Assembly: GCF_000519185.1 (NCBI RefSeq)
Contig: NZ_JAFA01000003.1
Coordinates: 254,583-318,582, forward strand
Direction: 5' to 3'
Length of the DNA stretch: 64,000 nt
Source of the DNA: Paraburkholderia nodosa DSM 21604
Lineage (GTDB): Bacteria; Pseudomonadota; Gammaproteobacteria; Burkholderiales; Burkholderiaceae
Shown piece by piece: positions 9,597 to 18,193 of the stretch. Within the stretch, counting starts at the first letter, position 1, and each line of letters starts with the position of its first letter. Under the pieces are notes generated by a model. That model ran no database searches, had not been told where the DNA came from, and saw only the letters and a list, made by a program, of their open reading frames with translations. A program made the position numbers and the translations under genes.

Positions 9597-10574
9597 ATGA
9601 AGATCTGCATCTTTGGAGCGGGCGCCATTGGAGGCATGATGGGCGTGCAACTCGCACGCGCAGGCGCCGACGTGAGCTTCGTCGCTCGCGGCCCGCATCT
9701 GGCCGCCATGCGCGAGAACGGCGCACGCCTGCTGATGGACGGCGAGGAGTACGTGGCGAAGGTGCGCTGCACGTCCGATCCGCGCGAACTGGGCGTGCAG
9801 GACGTCGTCATCATTACGCTCAAGGCGCATTCGGTGGCGGGTGTGATCGACGCGATGCAGCCGCTCCTCGGCAAGCACACAGCCATCGTCACGGGCACCA
9901 ACGGCATTCCCTACTGGTACTTCTACCAGCATGGCGGCAAGTTCGCGGGCACGCGGCTCGAAAGCATCGACCCGGACGGCGCGCAATGGAACCGACTCAC
10001 GCCCGAGCGCGCGATTGGCTGCGTGCTCTATCCGGCCGCCGAAATCGACGCGCCTGGCGTGATCCGCCACGTGTACGGCAAGAAGTTTCCGATTGGCGAG
10101 CCTTCGGGCGAGCGCACGCCGCGCATCGTCCAGCTTCATGAAGCCATGCAGGCCGCCGGGTTCGATGCGCCGATCCGCGAGAACATCCGCGACGAAATCT
10201 GGCTCAAGCTGTGGGGCAATCTCTGCTTCAACCCGATCAGCGCACTCACGCACGCCACGCTCGACGTCATCACCAGCGACCCGGCCACGCGTGCCGTAGC
10301 GCGCACGATGATGCTCGAGGGCAAGCGCATTGCCGAGCGGTTCGGCGTGAACTTCCGCGTGGATGTGGAGCGTCGCATCGACGGCGCGGGCGCGGTGGGC
10401 GCGCACAAGACCTCGATGCTCGTCGACCTCGAAACCGGCCGGCCGATGGAGATCGATCCGCTGATCACCGTCGTGCAGGAAATGGGCAGCCTGGTTGGCG
10501 AGCCGACGCCGGCCATCGACACCGTGCTTGCCTTGGTCAAGCAGCGTGAGCGGATGGCGATGCAGCCGGCGTAA
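9597..10574 (+). CDS. 2-dehydropantoate 2-reductase
   Basis: A 325-residue protein with the ketopantoate reductase two-domain fold. MKICIFGAGAIGG at the N-terminus holds the NADP-binding GxGxxG, and the KAHSV, TGTNGIPYW and WLKLWGNLCFNPISALT blocks are those of the ApbA/PanE family; the last holds the catalytic region. The product, pantoate, feeds coenzyme A synthesis. Burkholderia carry several paralogues, so this copy may act on another 2-keto acid. It is followed by a strong terminator. Confidence 0.88.
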   Translation: MKICIFGAGAIGGMMGVQLARAGADVSFVARGPHLAAMRENGARLLMDGEEYVAKVRCTSDPRELGVQDVVIITLKAHSVAGVIDAMQPLLGKHTAIVTGTNGIPYWYFYQHGGKFAGTRLESIDPDGAQWNRLTPERAIGCVLYPAAEIDAPGVIRHVYGKKFPIGEPSGERTPRIVQLHEAMQAAGFDAPIRENIRDEIWLKLWGNLCFNPISALTHATLDVITSDPATRAVARTMMLEGKRIAERFGVNFRVDVERRIDGAGAVGAHKTSMLVDLETGRPMEIDPLITVVQEMGSLVGEPTPAIDTVLALVKQRERMAMQPA

Positions 10575-10587
10575 GACACGACGAAGG

Positions 10588-10611
10588 GCGGCGCGTGCGC
10601 CGCTTTTTTTT
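10588..10611 (+). terminator. Rho-independent terminator of the panE-like gene
   Basis: A 7-bp stem (GCGGCGC/GCGCCGC, 2-base loop) is followed by eight T residues, 14 bases after the stop codon. Confidence 0.85.
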
Positions 10612-10640
10612 CTGCGCCGGTTCTCGGTGCTGGAAAAACA

Positions 10641-10669
10641 AAAACGGATCGCTTCGAGCGATCCGTTTT
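10641..10669. terminator. Bidirectional terminator between convergent genes
   Basis: A perfect 13-bp stem (AAAACGGATCGCT and its complement) with a TCG loop. The A/T flanks allow termination in either direction between the panE-like gene and the convergent LysR gene. Confidence 0.8.
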
Positions 10670-10694
10670 GCTTTGCGGAGGAAGGAAACGCGCG

Positions 10695-11837
10695 CTATTC
10701 GATGCGGGCGTGGGTCCGGGTCACCTGGAGCGGCGGCGGCGTATCGGCGCCGCGCAACGCGACGCGCATCGGCGCGCCGTTCGAGCCACGCATCGGCGAG
10801 CCGTCGATGGACGTTTCCGGCAGCGCGTCGCTATCCGGCGATGAGGCCTGTGCGTCAGAACCGTCCGCCACTGCCCCGTCCGCGACTGGCCCGTCCGGCA
10901 TGAACTGCGACCACGCGGCCTGAGCACAGGGCCGCAGCGAACGATGGCGACGCCGCACGAGCATCGTCGTCACGTTGACGACGGGATGCAGCAAACGAGT
11001 AACGAGTGCCCCCGCGGGCGCGGGCCAGTGACACGTTGCGTGCGCAACGTCGCCCGCACGATGCGCATGCCCCCCGCGCGCGCCGTCCACGCACACCGGC
11101 AACACGCCGATGCCCATGCCGAGCTGCGCCATGCGTGCCACGCCCGCCACGTGCGCGAACTCCTGTAGCGGCCTCCCCTCAGGCCGCAGACCGTCCAGCG
11201 CCCGCATCACCGCGCCGCGGCAACCGGCGTCGCGATTGAGCGTGACGAGCGGTTCGCGCGCGAGATCGTCCCATCGCAGCGCCCCCTGTAGCGCAAGCGG
11301 ATGGTGGGCTGGCAAGAGCGCGCAAAGCGGCGTGGCCGAGAGCGGCTGCACATCGAGGTTGCCGCTCGCGAACGGCACGCTTTCCGCGATCACGCCGAAG
11401 TCGGCCTCGCCCTGCTCGACCGCCTGCAGCACGGCCGCCTGCGGCAAGTCCTGCAGTTGCAATGTGAGCGATGGAAAAGCCGCCGCGCAGCGCGCGAGCG
11501 CGGCGGGCACCCAGCTCGACGAGAGCACCGGGTTGCTCGCCACGAGCACCACGCCGCTATGTGCCTGATGCGCGTCGCGACCCTCGTTGAGCGCCATCTC
11601 GATCTCGTCGAGCAAGCGGCCGATGCGCCGCTCGAAGCCGCTGCCCGCGAGCGTGAGCTCGACCTGGCGCGTGGTGCGGTCGAACAGCTTGAGTTCGATC
11701 GCTTCCTCCAGTTCGCGCACGCAGCGGCTCACGGCCGACTGCGTGAGCCCGAACTCGCGCGCGGCGCGCGTGAAGCTGCGCGCCCGCGCCACCGCGACGA
11801 ACACCTTGAGTTGCTGGAGCGATACGTTCATCGACAT
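10695..11837 (-). CDS. LysR-type regulator with long C-terminal tail
   Basis: A 380-residue LysR protein. The helix-turn-helix occupies residues 4-62 (SLQQLKVFVAVARARSFTRA, LTQSAVSRCVRELEE) and the effector domain starts near SGVVLVASNPVL. LysR proteins are usually about 300 residues; here the last 55 or so are a low-complexity Ala/Asp/Ser/Pro tail (VADGAVADGSDAQ and on). The start is the ATG at 11837, with a second ATG two codons on. Its start is 16 bases from the stop of the OFA antiporter gene, so it is probably the downstream gene of that operon. Confidence 0.85.
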   Translation of the reverse strand: MSMNVSLQQLKVFVAVARARSFTRAAREFGLTQSAVSRCVRELEEAIELKLFDRTTRQVELTLAGSGFERRIGRLLDEIEMALNEGRDAHQAHSGVVLVASNPVLSSSWVPAALARCAAAFPSLTLQLQDLPQAAVLQAVEQGEADFGVIAESVPFASGNLDVQPLSATPLCALLPAHHPLALQGALRWDDLAREPLVTLNRDAGCRGAVMRALDGLRPEGRPLQEFAHVAGVARMAQLGMGIGVLPVCVDGARGGHAHRAGDVAHATCHWPAPAGALVTRLLHPVVNVTTMLVRRRHRSLRPCAQAAWSQFMPDGPVADGAVADGSDAQASSPDSDALPETSIDGSPMRGSNGAPMRVALRGADTPPPLQVTRTHARIE

Positions 11838-11853
11838 GGCGGGCCCGCGCGCC

Positions 11854-13209
11854 TCATTCGCCGCTTTGGTTGGACCAGTGCGGCAACCCTGCGCCGGTAT
11901 TCGTGGCCAGCGTGACGTTGGACTCGTTGCTCGCGTCACTGCTGGCTTCGCTGCTCTGCTCGATCAGACGCTTGCGCATCGGCGCGAGGAAGAACTTGGC
12001 GCTCACGCCCGCCGCGATCGTGATGACCGCCGCCGCGATGAACACCGCGCTCCAGCCGCCCGTAGCAGACAGCACCGATGCCACCGGCACGAGCAGCGCC
12101 GCGGTGCCCTTGGCGGTGTAAAGCGTGCCGGCGTTCGAGGCGGCGAACTTGCTACCGAAGGTGTCCGCGCAGATGGCCGGGAAGATCGAGAAGATCTCGC
12201 CCCAGAACAGGAAGATGAGCGCAGCGAAGGTCATGAACGCATACGGGTTCGTGCCGAACTGCATCATGCCGAGCAGCGCGAGCCCTTCGCCCACGAAAAT
12301 CAGGAACATCGCGTTCTCACGGCCGATCTTGTCGGAGATGAAGCCGCACAGCGGACGCGTAAAGCCGTTGCAGATGTTGTCGATCGACAGCGTGAGCGTG
12401 AGGAGCGGCAGCGTCATGCCGAACACCGTCATCGGAATGCGGGCGAGGCCCCAGTCCTTGGCGATCGGCCCGATCTGCGCCGTTGCCATCAGGCCGCCGG
12501 CGGCCACCGCGACGAAGCAGATGTAGATCACCCAGAATACCGGCTGCTTGATCATCTGCCCCGGCGTGTAGTCGACGCGCGAGACGAGACGGCGGCCTGC
12601 CACGGCGACGGGGCGCGTCACGGGCTTCACGAGCAGGAACGAGAGCACGAGAATCGACACACCCTGGAGCACGCCAAAGAAGAAGAACGTGTGCTCGTAG
12701 CCGGAGCGCGTGATCATGTTCGCAATCGGAATCACCGTCACGGCGGCGCCGGCGCCGAAGCCCGCGGCCGTGAGGCCCGCGGCGAGGCCGCGGCGGTCCG
12801 GGAACCACTTGAGCGCGTTACCCACGCAGGTGCCGTACACGGCGCCCGCGCCGATGCCCGCGATCACGGCCGACACGTAGAGCATCGGCAGCGTCGTGAC
12901 GTAGGAGTTGATCACCCAGGCGAGGCCTGCGCATACCGCGCCGACCGCCACGACCGGACGCGGGCCGAACTTGTCGACGAGCCAGCCTTCCACCGGCACG
13001 AGCCAGGTCTCGGTCAGAATGAAAATCGAGAACGCCAGTTGAATCTCCGCCTGGCCCCAGTGGTGGCGCGAGTTCATCGGCGCGACGAACAGCGTCCATG
13101 CGTATTGCAGATTGGCAACGAGCGCCATGCATAGCATGCCCACCACCAGTTGAAACCAGCGGTTCGTCCAGAACGGACCGCTCTCGCTCCTCTGACCGAT
13201 TGCATTCAT
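11854..13209 (-). CDS. OFA-family MFS transporter, oxalate/formate antiporter type
   Basis: A 451-residue major facilitator with 12 membrane segments. The blocks NLQYAWTLFVAPM, FILTETWLVPVEGWLVDKFG, YGTCVGNALKWFPDRRGLAAG and NICNGFTRPLCGFISDKIG are those of the OxlT/OFA family, whose type member exchanges oxalate for formate. A Ser/Asn-rich tail ends the protein. The role in oxalate transport is supported by the nearby frc gene but not proven. It is 62% or so alike by eye to the second OFA gene at 27.0 kb, though I did not align them formally. It is divergent from a LysR gene. Confidence 0.85.
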   Translation of the reverse strand: MNAIGQRSESGPFWTNRWFQLVVGMLCMALVANLQYAWTLFVAPMNSRHHWGQAEIQLAFSIFILTETWLVPVEGWLVDKFGPRPVVAVGAVCAGLAWVINSYVTTLPMLYVSAVIAGIGAGAVYGTCVGNALKWFPDRRGLAAGLTAAGFGAGAAVTVIPIANMITRSGYEHTFFFFGVLQGVSILVLSFLLVKPVTRPVAVAGRRLVSRVDYTPGQMIKQPVFWVIYICFVAVAAGGLMATAQIGPIAKDWGLARIPMTVFGMTLPLLTLTLSIDNICNGFTRPLCGFISDKIGRENAMFLIFVGEGLALLGMMQFGTNPYAFMTFAALIFLFWGEIFSIFPAICADTFGSKFAASNAGTLYTAKGTAALLVPVASVLSATGGWSAVFIAAAVITIAAGVSAKFFLAPMRKRLIEQSSEASSDASNESNVTLATNTGAGLPHWSNQSGE

Positions 13210-13260
13210 ATCGCTTGTCTCCGCTATCTATTCATTGCAGCCTGCATGATTACGGGTCTG

Positions 13261-13278
13261 CATAAATTGAGGCTTATG
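13261..13278. promoter_or_regulatory. LysR-type operator candidate in the antiporter/LysR intergenic region
   Basis: CATAA and TTATG flank eight bases (ATTGAGGC), a 5-base inverted repeat of the size and A/T type bound by LysR proteins. It lies between the divergent OFA gene (start 13209) and the LysR gene (start 13582). The other 350 bases of this gap are AT-richer than the genes and show no reading frame I would accept. Confidence 0.4.
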
Positions 13279-13581
13279 GTTTTAACTTTTCACTTCGCCA
13301 CGCTGCGTTTTTTATTCGCCGGCTGAATCACAAATCCGAATGACAATTCGTCAATCCTCATTCACCCTGGCATTACGTCAGACCCCTGAAAACATCGTGA
13401 AACAAGGGCTTTTCTACGTGTTGTCCCTTATGAAATCGTATTTCCGAGCGTTAACCCGAACGTAGCTTCGAGCGTTTTGCGCGGCATTCGGACTCCTTTC
13501 AACTTATGCTAGGGTGATTGCTGAATTACTCACAATTAAAGTTTGTTATTATGTGGATTCAGTATCCTTTATGGTTCGGCC

Positions 13582-14526
13582 ATGACGATGCGAAACGCCA
13601 CGCTGCGCCAGCTCAAGGTCTTCGAGACCGTGGCGCGCCACCTCAGTTTTTCGCGTGCTGCGGAAGAGCTGCATCTCACCCAGCCGGCCGTTTCTACGCA
13701 GGTTCGGCAGCTCGAAGATCACGCAGGCCTGCCGCTCTTCGAGCAGCTCGGCAAGAAGATCTATCTCACGCCCGCGGGCACGGAGATGCTTCACTACAGC
13801 CGCTCGATCATGCAGCAGTTCCACGAAGTCGACGAGGCGATGGGCCAGCTAAAGGGCGTCTCGGGCGGCAAGCTCAACGTCGCCGTCATTAGCGCGGGCG
13901 ATTACTTCTTTCCGCGCCTGCTGGCCGAGTTCACGCGCCGCTACAAGGGCGTCGCGCTCAATCTCTCCGTGCACAACCGCGAGCAGCTGCTCCAGCAGCT
14001 CGCCACCAACCAGACCGATCTCGCCGTGATGGTGCGCCCGCCCCACGCGACCGACGCCATCAACGAGCCGTTTGCGCCCCACCCGTACGTGATCGTTGCG
14101 GCGCCCACGCATCCGCTCGCCAACAAGCGCGCCATCAAGCTCAGCACACTCGCCAACGAGGCGTTCATCGTGCGCGAGCGCGGCTCGGACACATGGAACT
14201 CGATGGAAGAAGGCTTCGCCGGGAAGATCACGAACCTCAAGATCGCCATGGAGATCCAGAGCACCGAGACGATCAAGCAGGCCGTGATCGCGGGCATGGG
14301 CATCGCCTTTCTTTCGGCGCACACCATCAGCCTCGAATTGCAGGTCGGTCACCTCACCGTGCTCGACGTCGAAGGCTTCCCGGTCATGCTCAACTGGTAC
14401 GTCGTGCACCGGAAAAACAAGCGCCTGCCGCCCGTCGCGCTCGCGTTCAAGCGCTTCCTCATGGAGGAAGGCGCGGCGCTCATCGAGAACATTACAAAAG
14501 TGTCAGAATCGAGTTTGCATAAGTAA
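13582..14526 (+). CDS. LysR-type regulator, CbbR-like
   Basis: A 314-residue LysR protein with the CbbR-type opening MTMRNATLRQLKVFETVARH, the recognition helix in LTQPAVSTQVRQLED, and the effector domain starting KLNVAVISAGDYFFPRLLA. The EIQSTETIKQAVIAGMGIAFLS block is also typical of CbbR relatives. No Calvin-cycle gene is present in the window, so the regulon is more likely the divergent OFA antiporter. The ATG at 13582 was chosen over one 13 codons upstream because it gives the usual N-terminus. Confidence 0.88.
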   Translation: MTMRNATLRQLKVFETVARHLSFSRAAEELHLTQPAVSTQVRQLEDHAGLPLFEQLGKKIYLTPAGTEMLHYSRSIMQQFHEVDEAMGQLKGVSGGKLNVAVISAGDYFFPRLLAEFTRRYKGVALNLSVHNREQLLQQLATNQTDLAVMVRPPHATDAINEPFAPHPYVIVAAPTHPLANKRAIKLSTLANEAFIVRERGSDTWNSMEEGFAGKITNLKIAMEIQSTETIKQAVIAGMGIAFLSAHTISLELQVGHLTVLDVEGFPVMLNWYVVHRKNKRLPPVALAFKRFLMEEGAALIENITKVSESSLHK

Positions 14527-14627
14527 GGTTCGATGGTTTCAACACAAATCATCAGGCATGACTAATCGTTCGCGTCGTATTGCGCGTTCTGATGGTTTGT
14601 CTGGTCCCGCAGATGGTCGATACGATG

Positions 14628-15602
14628 TCAGTGCGGCCCTTGCCGCTGACGCAGCGCGCCGCCCCGGCTGCGCCGCCGCCGTGGCAAGTCCTGCGACGCG
14701 TGATGACCCGCGCGCCCCGCGCCGCCGTGCGGCGTGTCGCTCGCGGCCAGCCAGGCGGGTTCGAACGCGCCGCCGCCACAGGCCGCGACCAGCAGTTCGT
14801 CCGGCACACCCGCAAAGCTTGCATTGAATGTCGCGCTGAAGGGCTCGCGGGGCGGTGACGCCTCGACGGCGCCCGTCCGCGCGAACCGCGGTCGCCGCGC
14901 GCCGCTCATGAGCCGCGCGCCCAGCGCCGCGCACAGCACGCTCGCCGCGACCAGCACGGAGATTTCGAATTCGGGCGAAGCACGCGCGCTCAGGAATCCA
15001 TAGCCGAGCGCCGCGCCTAGCAGCAGCGCGATGACATGCATGACGCGGTCGCCGCGGCCGAACGGCACGCGCCTGCGCACTGCGCCGCTCGCTTGCGCGC
15101 CACGGCTGAACAGACTCAGCGCGCCGCCGATCAGCAGTGCGCCGGTCGCCGCCGCGACGAACAGCGCCATACGCTCGCCAGGACTACGCCCTGGCTGCAA
15201 CACGTAGCCAACGAACGCGCCGATCAATGCACTCGCGCCCGCTACACCACCCAGCAGCGCCGCCGTCCGCGCGCGCCGCGTGAGGTCGCGCCGGCCCGCA
15301 AGGCACAAACCACCCAGCACGCCGGCTTCGACCGCGACCGTCGCGTCGGGCGCATGCATCCAGGCCGCCGCGATCACGCCGGGCGGCACGGTCAGTAGCA
15401 ATGCGAACGACATGGCGAAGGCAAGCCGATGCTTGTGCGGCGCACCAGCACGCCTGGCGCAACACGGCGCGGCACGAGAACGCGACGACGGCCACGCACG
15501 CACCGGCGCGAGCGCCGCCAATTGTGCAAATGCACAGCCGAGCCATGCGAACAGCGCGCCAGCGCCCAGCCACGCCAGGTCGCCAGCCAGTTGCTCCGGC
15601 AT
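14628..15602 (-). CDS. Uncharacterised multi-pass membrane protein
   Basis: I do not recognise this 324-residue protein. The start at 15602 is supported by an AGGAGG sequence four bases before the ATG. About seven hydrophobic segments can be seen: residues 13-32, 62-82, 92-101, 113-134, 145-163, 187-206 and 213-231. After that comes a roughly 90-residue polar tail rich in Arg, Gly and His. The tail is probably cytoplasmic. It lies between the CbbR-like gene (convergent) and the frc operon (same strand), 51 bases downstream of the fumarylacetoacetase-fold gene, and could be the third gene of that operon. Confidence 0.6.
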   Translation of the reverse strand: MPEQLAGDLAWLGAGALFAWLGCAFAQLAALAPVRAWPSSRSRAAPCCARRAGAPHKHRLAFAMSFALLLTVPPGVIAAAWMHAPDATVAVEAGVLGGLCLAGRRDLTRRARTAALLGGVAGASALIGAFVGYVLQPGRSPGERMALFVAAATGALLIGGALSLFSRGAQASGAVRRRVPFGRGDRVMHVIALLLGAALGYGFLSARASPEFEISVLVAASVLCAALGARLMSGARRPRFARTGAVEASPPREPFSATFNASFAGVPDELLVAACGGGAFEPAWLAASDTPHGGAGRAGHHASQDLPRRRRSRGGALRQRQGPH

Positions 15603-15653
15603 CTCTCCTCCTCGCGCGGCATCGCTGCCGCGCGCGTCTTTGGTTTTACGCCG

Positions 15654-16466
15654 TCAAGCCGCGCCCTCTACGGCAGCGAGCGACTCGGAATGCGCGCATG
15701 CGGCGCCCAGCGCATTGCTCAACGTACCGATCCCTTCAATGGTGACCTCGACCGTTGCGCCATCAACGATCGAGCCTACGCCGAGGGAGGTGCCGCACGC
15801 AATCACGTCGCCCGGTTCGAGCGTCAGGTCCTGCGAAATGAGGCTCACCTGCTGTGCCGGCGAAAACACCATGTCGTCGAGCGGATAATTCTGCCGCTCC
15901 ACGCCATCGAGTTTCGTGACGACGCGTGCGCGCTGCCAGTCGAACCCGGAAACGATCGCCGGTCCCAGACAACAGAACGTATCGAAACCTTTGGCGCGGC
16001 ACCATTGCGGGAAGTGCGGATTCTCGGTGATGAGGCCCGCAGCCGTGACGTCGTTGACGATCGTGTAGCCGAAGATCGCCGACCCGGCTTCTTCGACGCT
16101 CGCATCGCGGCAGCGCTTGCCGATCACGATGCCGAGCTCGCCTTCGAAGACGATTTTTCCCGCATAGTGGGCAGGACGCCGAATCAATGCCGCAGAGCCG
16201 ATCACCGAAGCCGCCGGCTTGATGAGAAAAAGCGGGTGCGAGGGCACCGGTTTTTCGAGTTTCGCGGCGAGCGCGTGAAAATTGTTCCAGAGCGCGACGA
16301 CCTTGCCGGGCGCACAGGGCGCGAGCGGTGTGAGCGCGCGCAGCGACAGCACGGCGCCAGTGGGCACCGGCTGATCGAGCCCTTCGTATTCGTGCAGGTA
16401 ACCGTTCTCGACGCGGCCGAACACGATGCTGCCGTCGCTCGCCATCAAACGCATCCACGTTTCCAT
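15654..16466 (-). CDS. Fumarylacetoacetate hydrolase-fold protein
   Basis: A 270-residue member of the FAH superfamily. Metal-binding and catalytic features are seen in VFEGELGIVIG (106-116), FGYTIVNDVTAAG (132-144) and KGFDTFCCLGPAI (159-171). The family cleaves C-C bonds in 3-oxo acids, or decarboxylates or isomerises them, with Mg2+ or Mn2+. The ATG at 16466 has AAGGAG six bases upstream. It follows frc by 16 bases in one operon, an unusual partnership, so the substrate may be a product derived from CoA chemistry; that is inference. Confidence 0.85.
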   Translation of the reverse strand: METWMRLMASDGSIVFGRVENGYLHEYEGLDQPVPTGAVLSLRALTPLAPCAPGKVVALWNNFHALAAKLEKPVPSHPLFLIKPAASVIGSAALIRRPAHYAGKIVFEGELGIVIGKRCRDASVEEAGSAIFGYTIVNDVTAAGLITENPHFPQWCRAKGFDTFCCLGPAIVSGFDWQRARVVTKLDGVERQNYPLDDMVFSPAQQVSLISQDLTLEPGDVIACGTSLGVGSIVDGATVEVTIEGIGTLSNALGAACAHSESLAAVEGAA

Positions 16467-16482
16467 GTTTCGCTCCTTCGTT

Positions 16483-17730
16483 TCAAACGGCGCCAGAAGC
16501 ACGCAGCAAGTGGATCTCGTCCTTCGTGTAGCCGAATTCGGCGAGCACTTCGTCGGTGTGTTCGCCCAGCATCGGCGAACGCGTGACTTCGGTCGGGCTG
16601 TCCGAGAGCTTGATCGGGTTGCCCACCGTGAGGTACTTGCCGCGCACCGGGTGATCCACCTCGACGATCGTGCCGCTCGCGCGCAGCGATTCGTCGCTGG
16701 CGATCTCCTTCATCGAGAGAATCGGGCCGCACGGAATGTCGTAGCGATTGAGCACGGCCATCGCGTCGAACTTCGTGCGATGCATGGTCCAGTGCTCGAT
16801 CTCGTCGAAGATCGCCTTCAGGCGCGGCAGGCGCGCATTCGGCGTCGCGTAGTCCGGGTCGTCGATCCACTCCTCGCGCCCGATCAGTTTGCAGATGCGG
16901 TCCCAAACAGGCGCCTGGGCGATGAAATAGATATAGGCGTTCGGATCGGTCTCCCAACCCTTGCACTTGAGAATCCAGCCCGGCTGGCCGCCACCCGACG
17001 CATTGCCCGCTCGCGGCACCGCCTCGCCGAAGCCGTCGTTGGGATACTGCGGGTACTCCTTCATGACGCCGGTGCGCTCGAGCCGCTGCTGGTCGCGCAG
17101 CTTCACGCGGCACAGGTTGAGCACGCCGTCCTGCATGGCCGCGAGCACCTTCTGGCCGCGCCCCGTGTGCGTGCGCTGATAGAGCGCCGTGACGATGCCG
17201 AGCGCGAGATGCAGGCCCGTGCCGCTGTCACCGATCTGCGCGCCGGAGACGACCGGCGGGCCGTCGTCGAAGCCCGTCGTCGACGCCGCGCCGCCTACGC
17301 ACTGCGCGACGTTCTCGTAGACCTTGCAGTCCTCGTACGGGCCGGGGCCGAAGCCCTTCACCGAGGCGACGATCATGCGCGGGTTCAGCGTCTGTATGCG
17401 TTCCCAGCTGAAGCCCATGCGCTCGAGCGCGCCGGGCGCGAAGTTTTCGACCAGCACGTCGCAGTCGCGAATGAGCCGCTCCAGCACGCGTTTGCCTTGC
17501 GGGTTCTTCGTGTCGAGCGTGAGCGAACGCTTGTTGCCGTTGAGCATCGTGAAGTAGAGGCTGTCCGCGTCCGGCAAGTCGCGCAACTGCTCCCGCGTGA
17601 TGTCGCCGGCGCCTACGCGCTCTACCTTGATCACGTCCGCGCCGAACCAGGCGAGCAGTTGCGTGCAGGTGGGTCCCGACTGCACGTGCGTGAAATCGAG
17701 GATGCGCACGCCGTTCAATGCCTTGCCCAT
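16483..17730 (-). CDS. frc: Formyl-CoA:oxalate CoA-transferase
   Basis: A 415-residue class III (CaiB/BaiF) CoA-transferase that moves CoA from formyl-CoA to oxalate. It follows the characterised enzymes closely: [66 protein letters not shown] and [19 protein letters not shown]. The catalytic aspartate is D168 in IGDSG. Residue 48 is Gln, as in the E. coli YfdW enzyme, rather than the Trp of Oxalobacter. The flexible glycine loop reads [10 protein letters not shown], one glycine changed to serine. The oxalyl-CoA decarboxylase that normally works with it is not in the window. A GntR-type operator lies 112 bases upstream. Confidence 0.93.
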   Translation of the reverse strand: MGKALNGVRILDFTHVQSGPTCTQLLAWFGADVIKVERVGAGDITREQLRDLPDADSLYFTMLNGNKRSLTLDTKNPQGKRVLERLIRDCDVLVENFAPGALERMGFSWERIQTLNPRMIVASVKGFGPGPYEDCKVYENVAQCVGGAASTTGFDDGPPVVSGAQIGDSGTGLHLALGIVTALYQRTHTGRGQKVLAAMQDGVLNLCRVKLRDQQRLERTGVMKEYPQYPNDGFGEAVPRAGNASGGGQPGWILKCKGWETDPNAYIYFIAQAPVWDRICKLIGREEWIDDPDYATPNARLPRLKAIFDEIEHWTMHRTKFDAMAVLNRYDIPCGPILSMKEIASDESLRASGTIVEVDHPVRGKYLTVGNPIKLSDSPTEVTRSPMLGEHTDEVLAEFGYTKDEIHLLRASGAV

Positions 17731-17841
17731 GTCATGTCTCCTTATCTAATCGTGGCCGGGCGAGTTTTCGAAAATCGGTGGGGTTGCGTGGGCAGAGGCG
17801 TTTCGCGCGATGGCGCGTCATCTGCGTCCTTGAGCAATACG

Positions 17842-17857
17842 GTATGTGATATATCAG
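17842..17857. promoter_or_regulatory. GntR-type operator upstream of frc
   Basis: GTATGTGATATATCAG contains the perfect 10-base palindrome TGATATATCA (17847-17856). The identical 16-mer occurs before the GntR-gene cluster (19211-19226) and a one-mismatch copy lies before the second OFA antiporter. The rest of the gap 17731-18128 holds no other feature I can support. Confidence 0.7.
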
Positions 17858-18128
17858 TACGAGGCAAGAGGGGAATTGCCCATCGGGAATGCCATTAGAA
17901 TCGCGCCGAAGCCGTATCCACCATGGTTTTGGCGCAAGTCCGACGGTTTTGACGCGGTGCACACAAGGGAAAACCCCGAGCATTTGCTGCGTCTGATATG
18001 CCAGATTCCGTGTAATGGATGGCTGTAGGGCACCGTGATTTGGTCAGGGATGCCAGGGGTTGATGCGCATAAAGTCGGCCGGCGGAGGCGTTCAGCCGAC
18101 GCGTGATGAATGGGCGTGATGGGACGTA

Positions 18129-18168
18129 AACGCAAAACGGGAGACCCGAAGGTCTCCCGTTTTGCGTT
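18129..18168. terminator. Strong terminator after the GntR gene
   Basis: A perfect 18-bp stem with a CGAA loop lies 25 bases beyond the GntR stop codon on the minus strand. The outer stem is AACGCAAAAC and its complement, so it can stop transcription in both directions. Confidence 0.8.
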
Positions 18169-18193
18169 GAGTTCGCAGCGCTAGCTGTCCGCC

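Noticed and set aside
13582..14526. CbbR as regulator of a Calvin-cycle operon
   Set aside because: No RuBisCO or other cbb gene is in the window; the divergent OFA antiporter is the more likely target.
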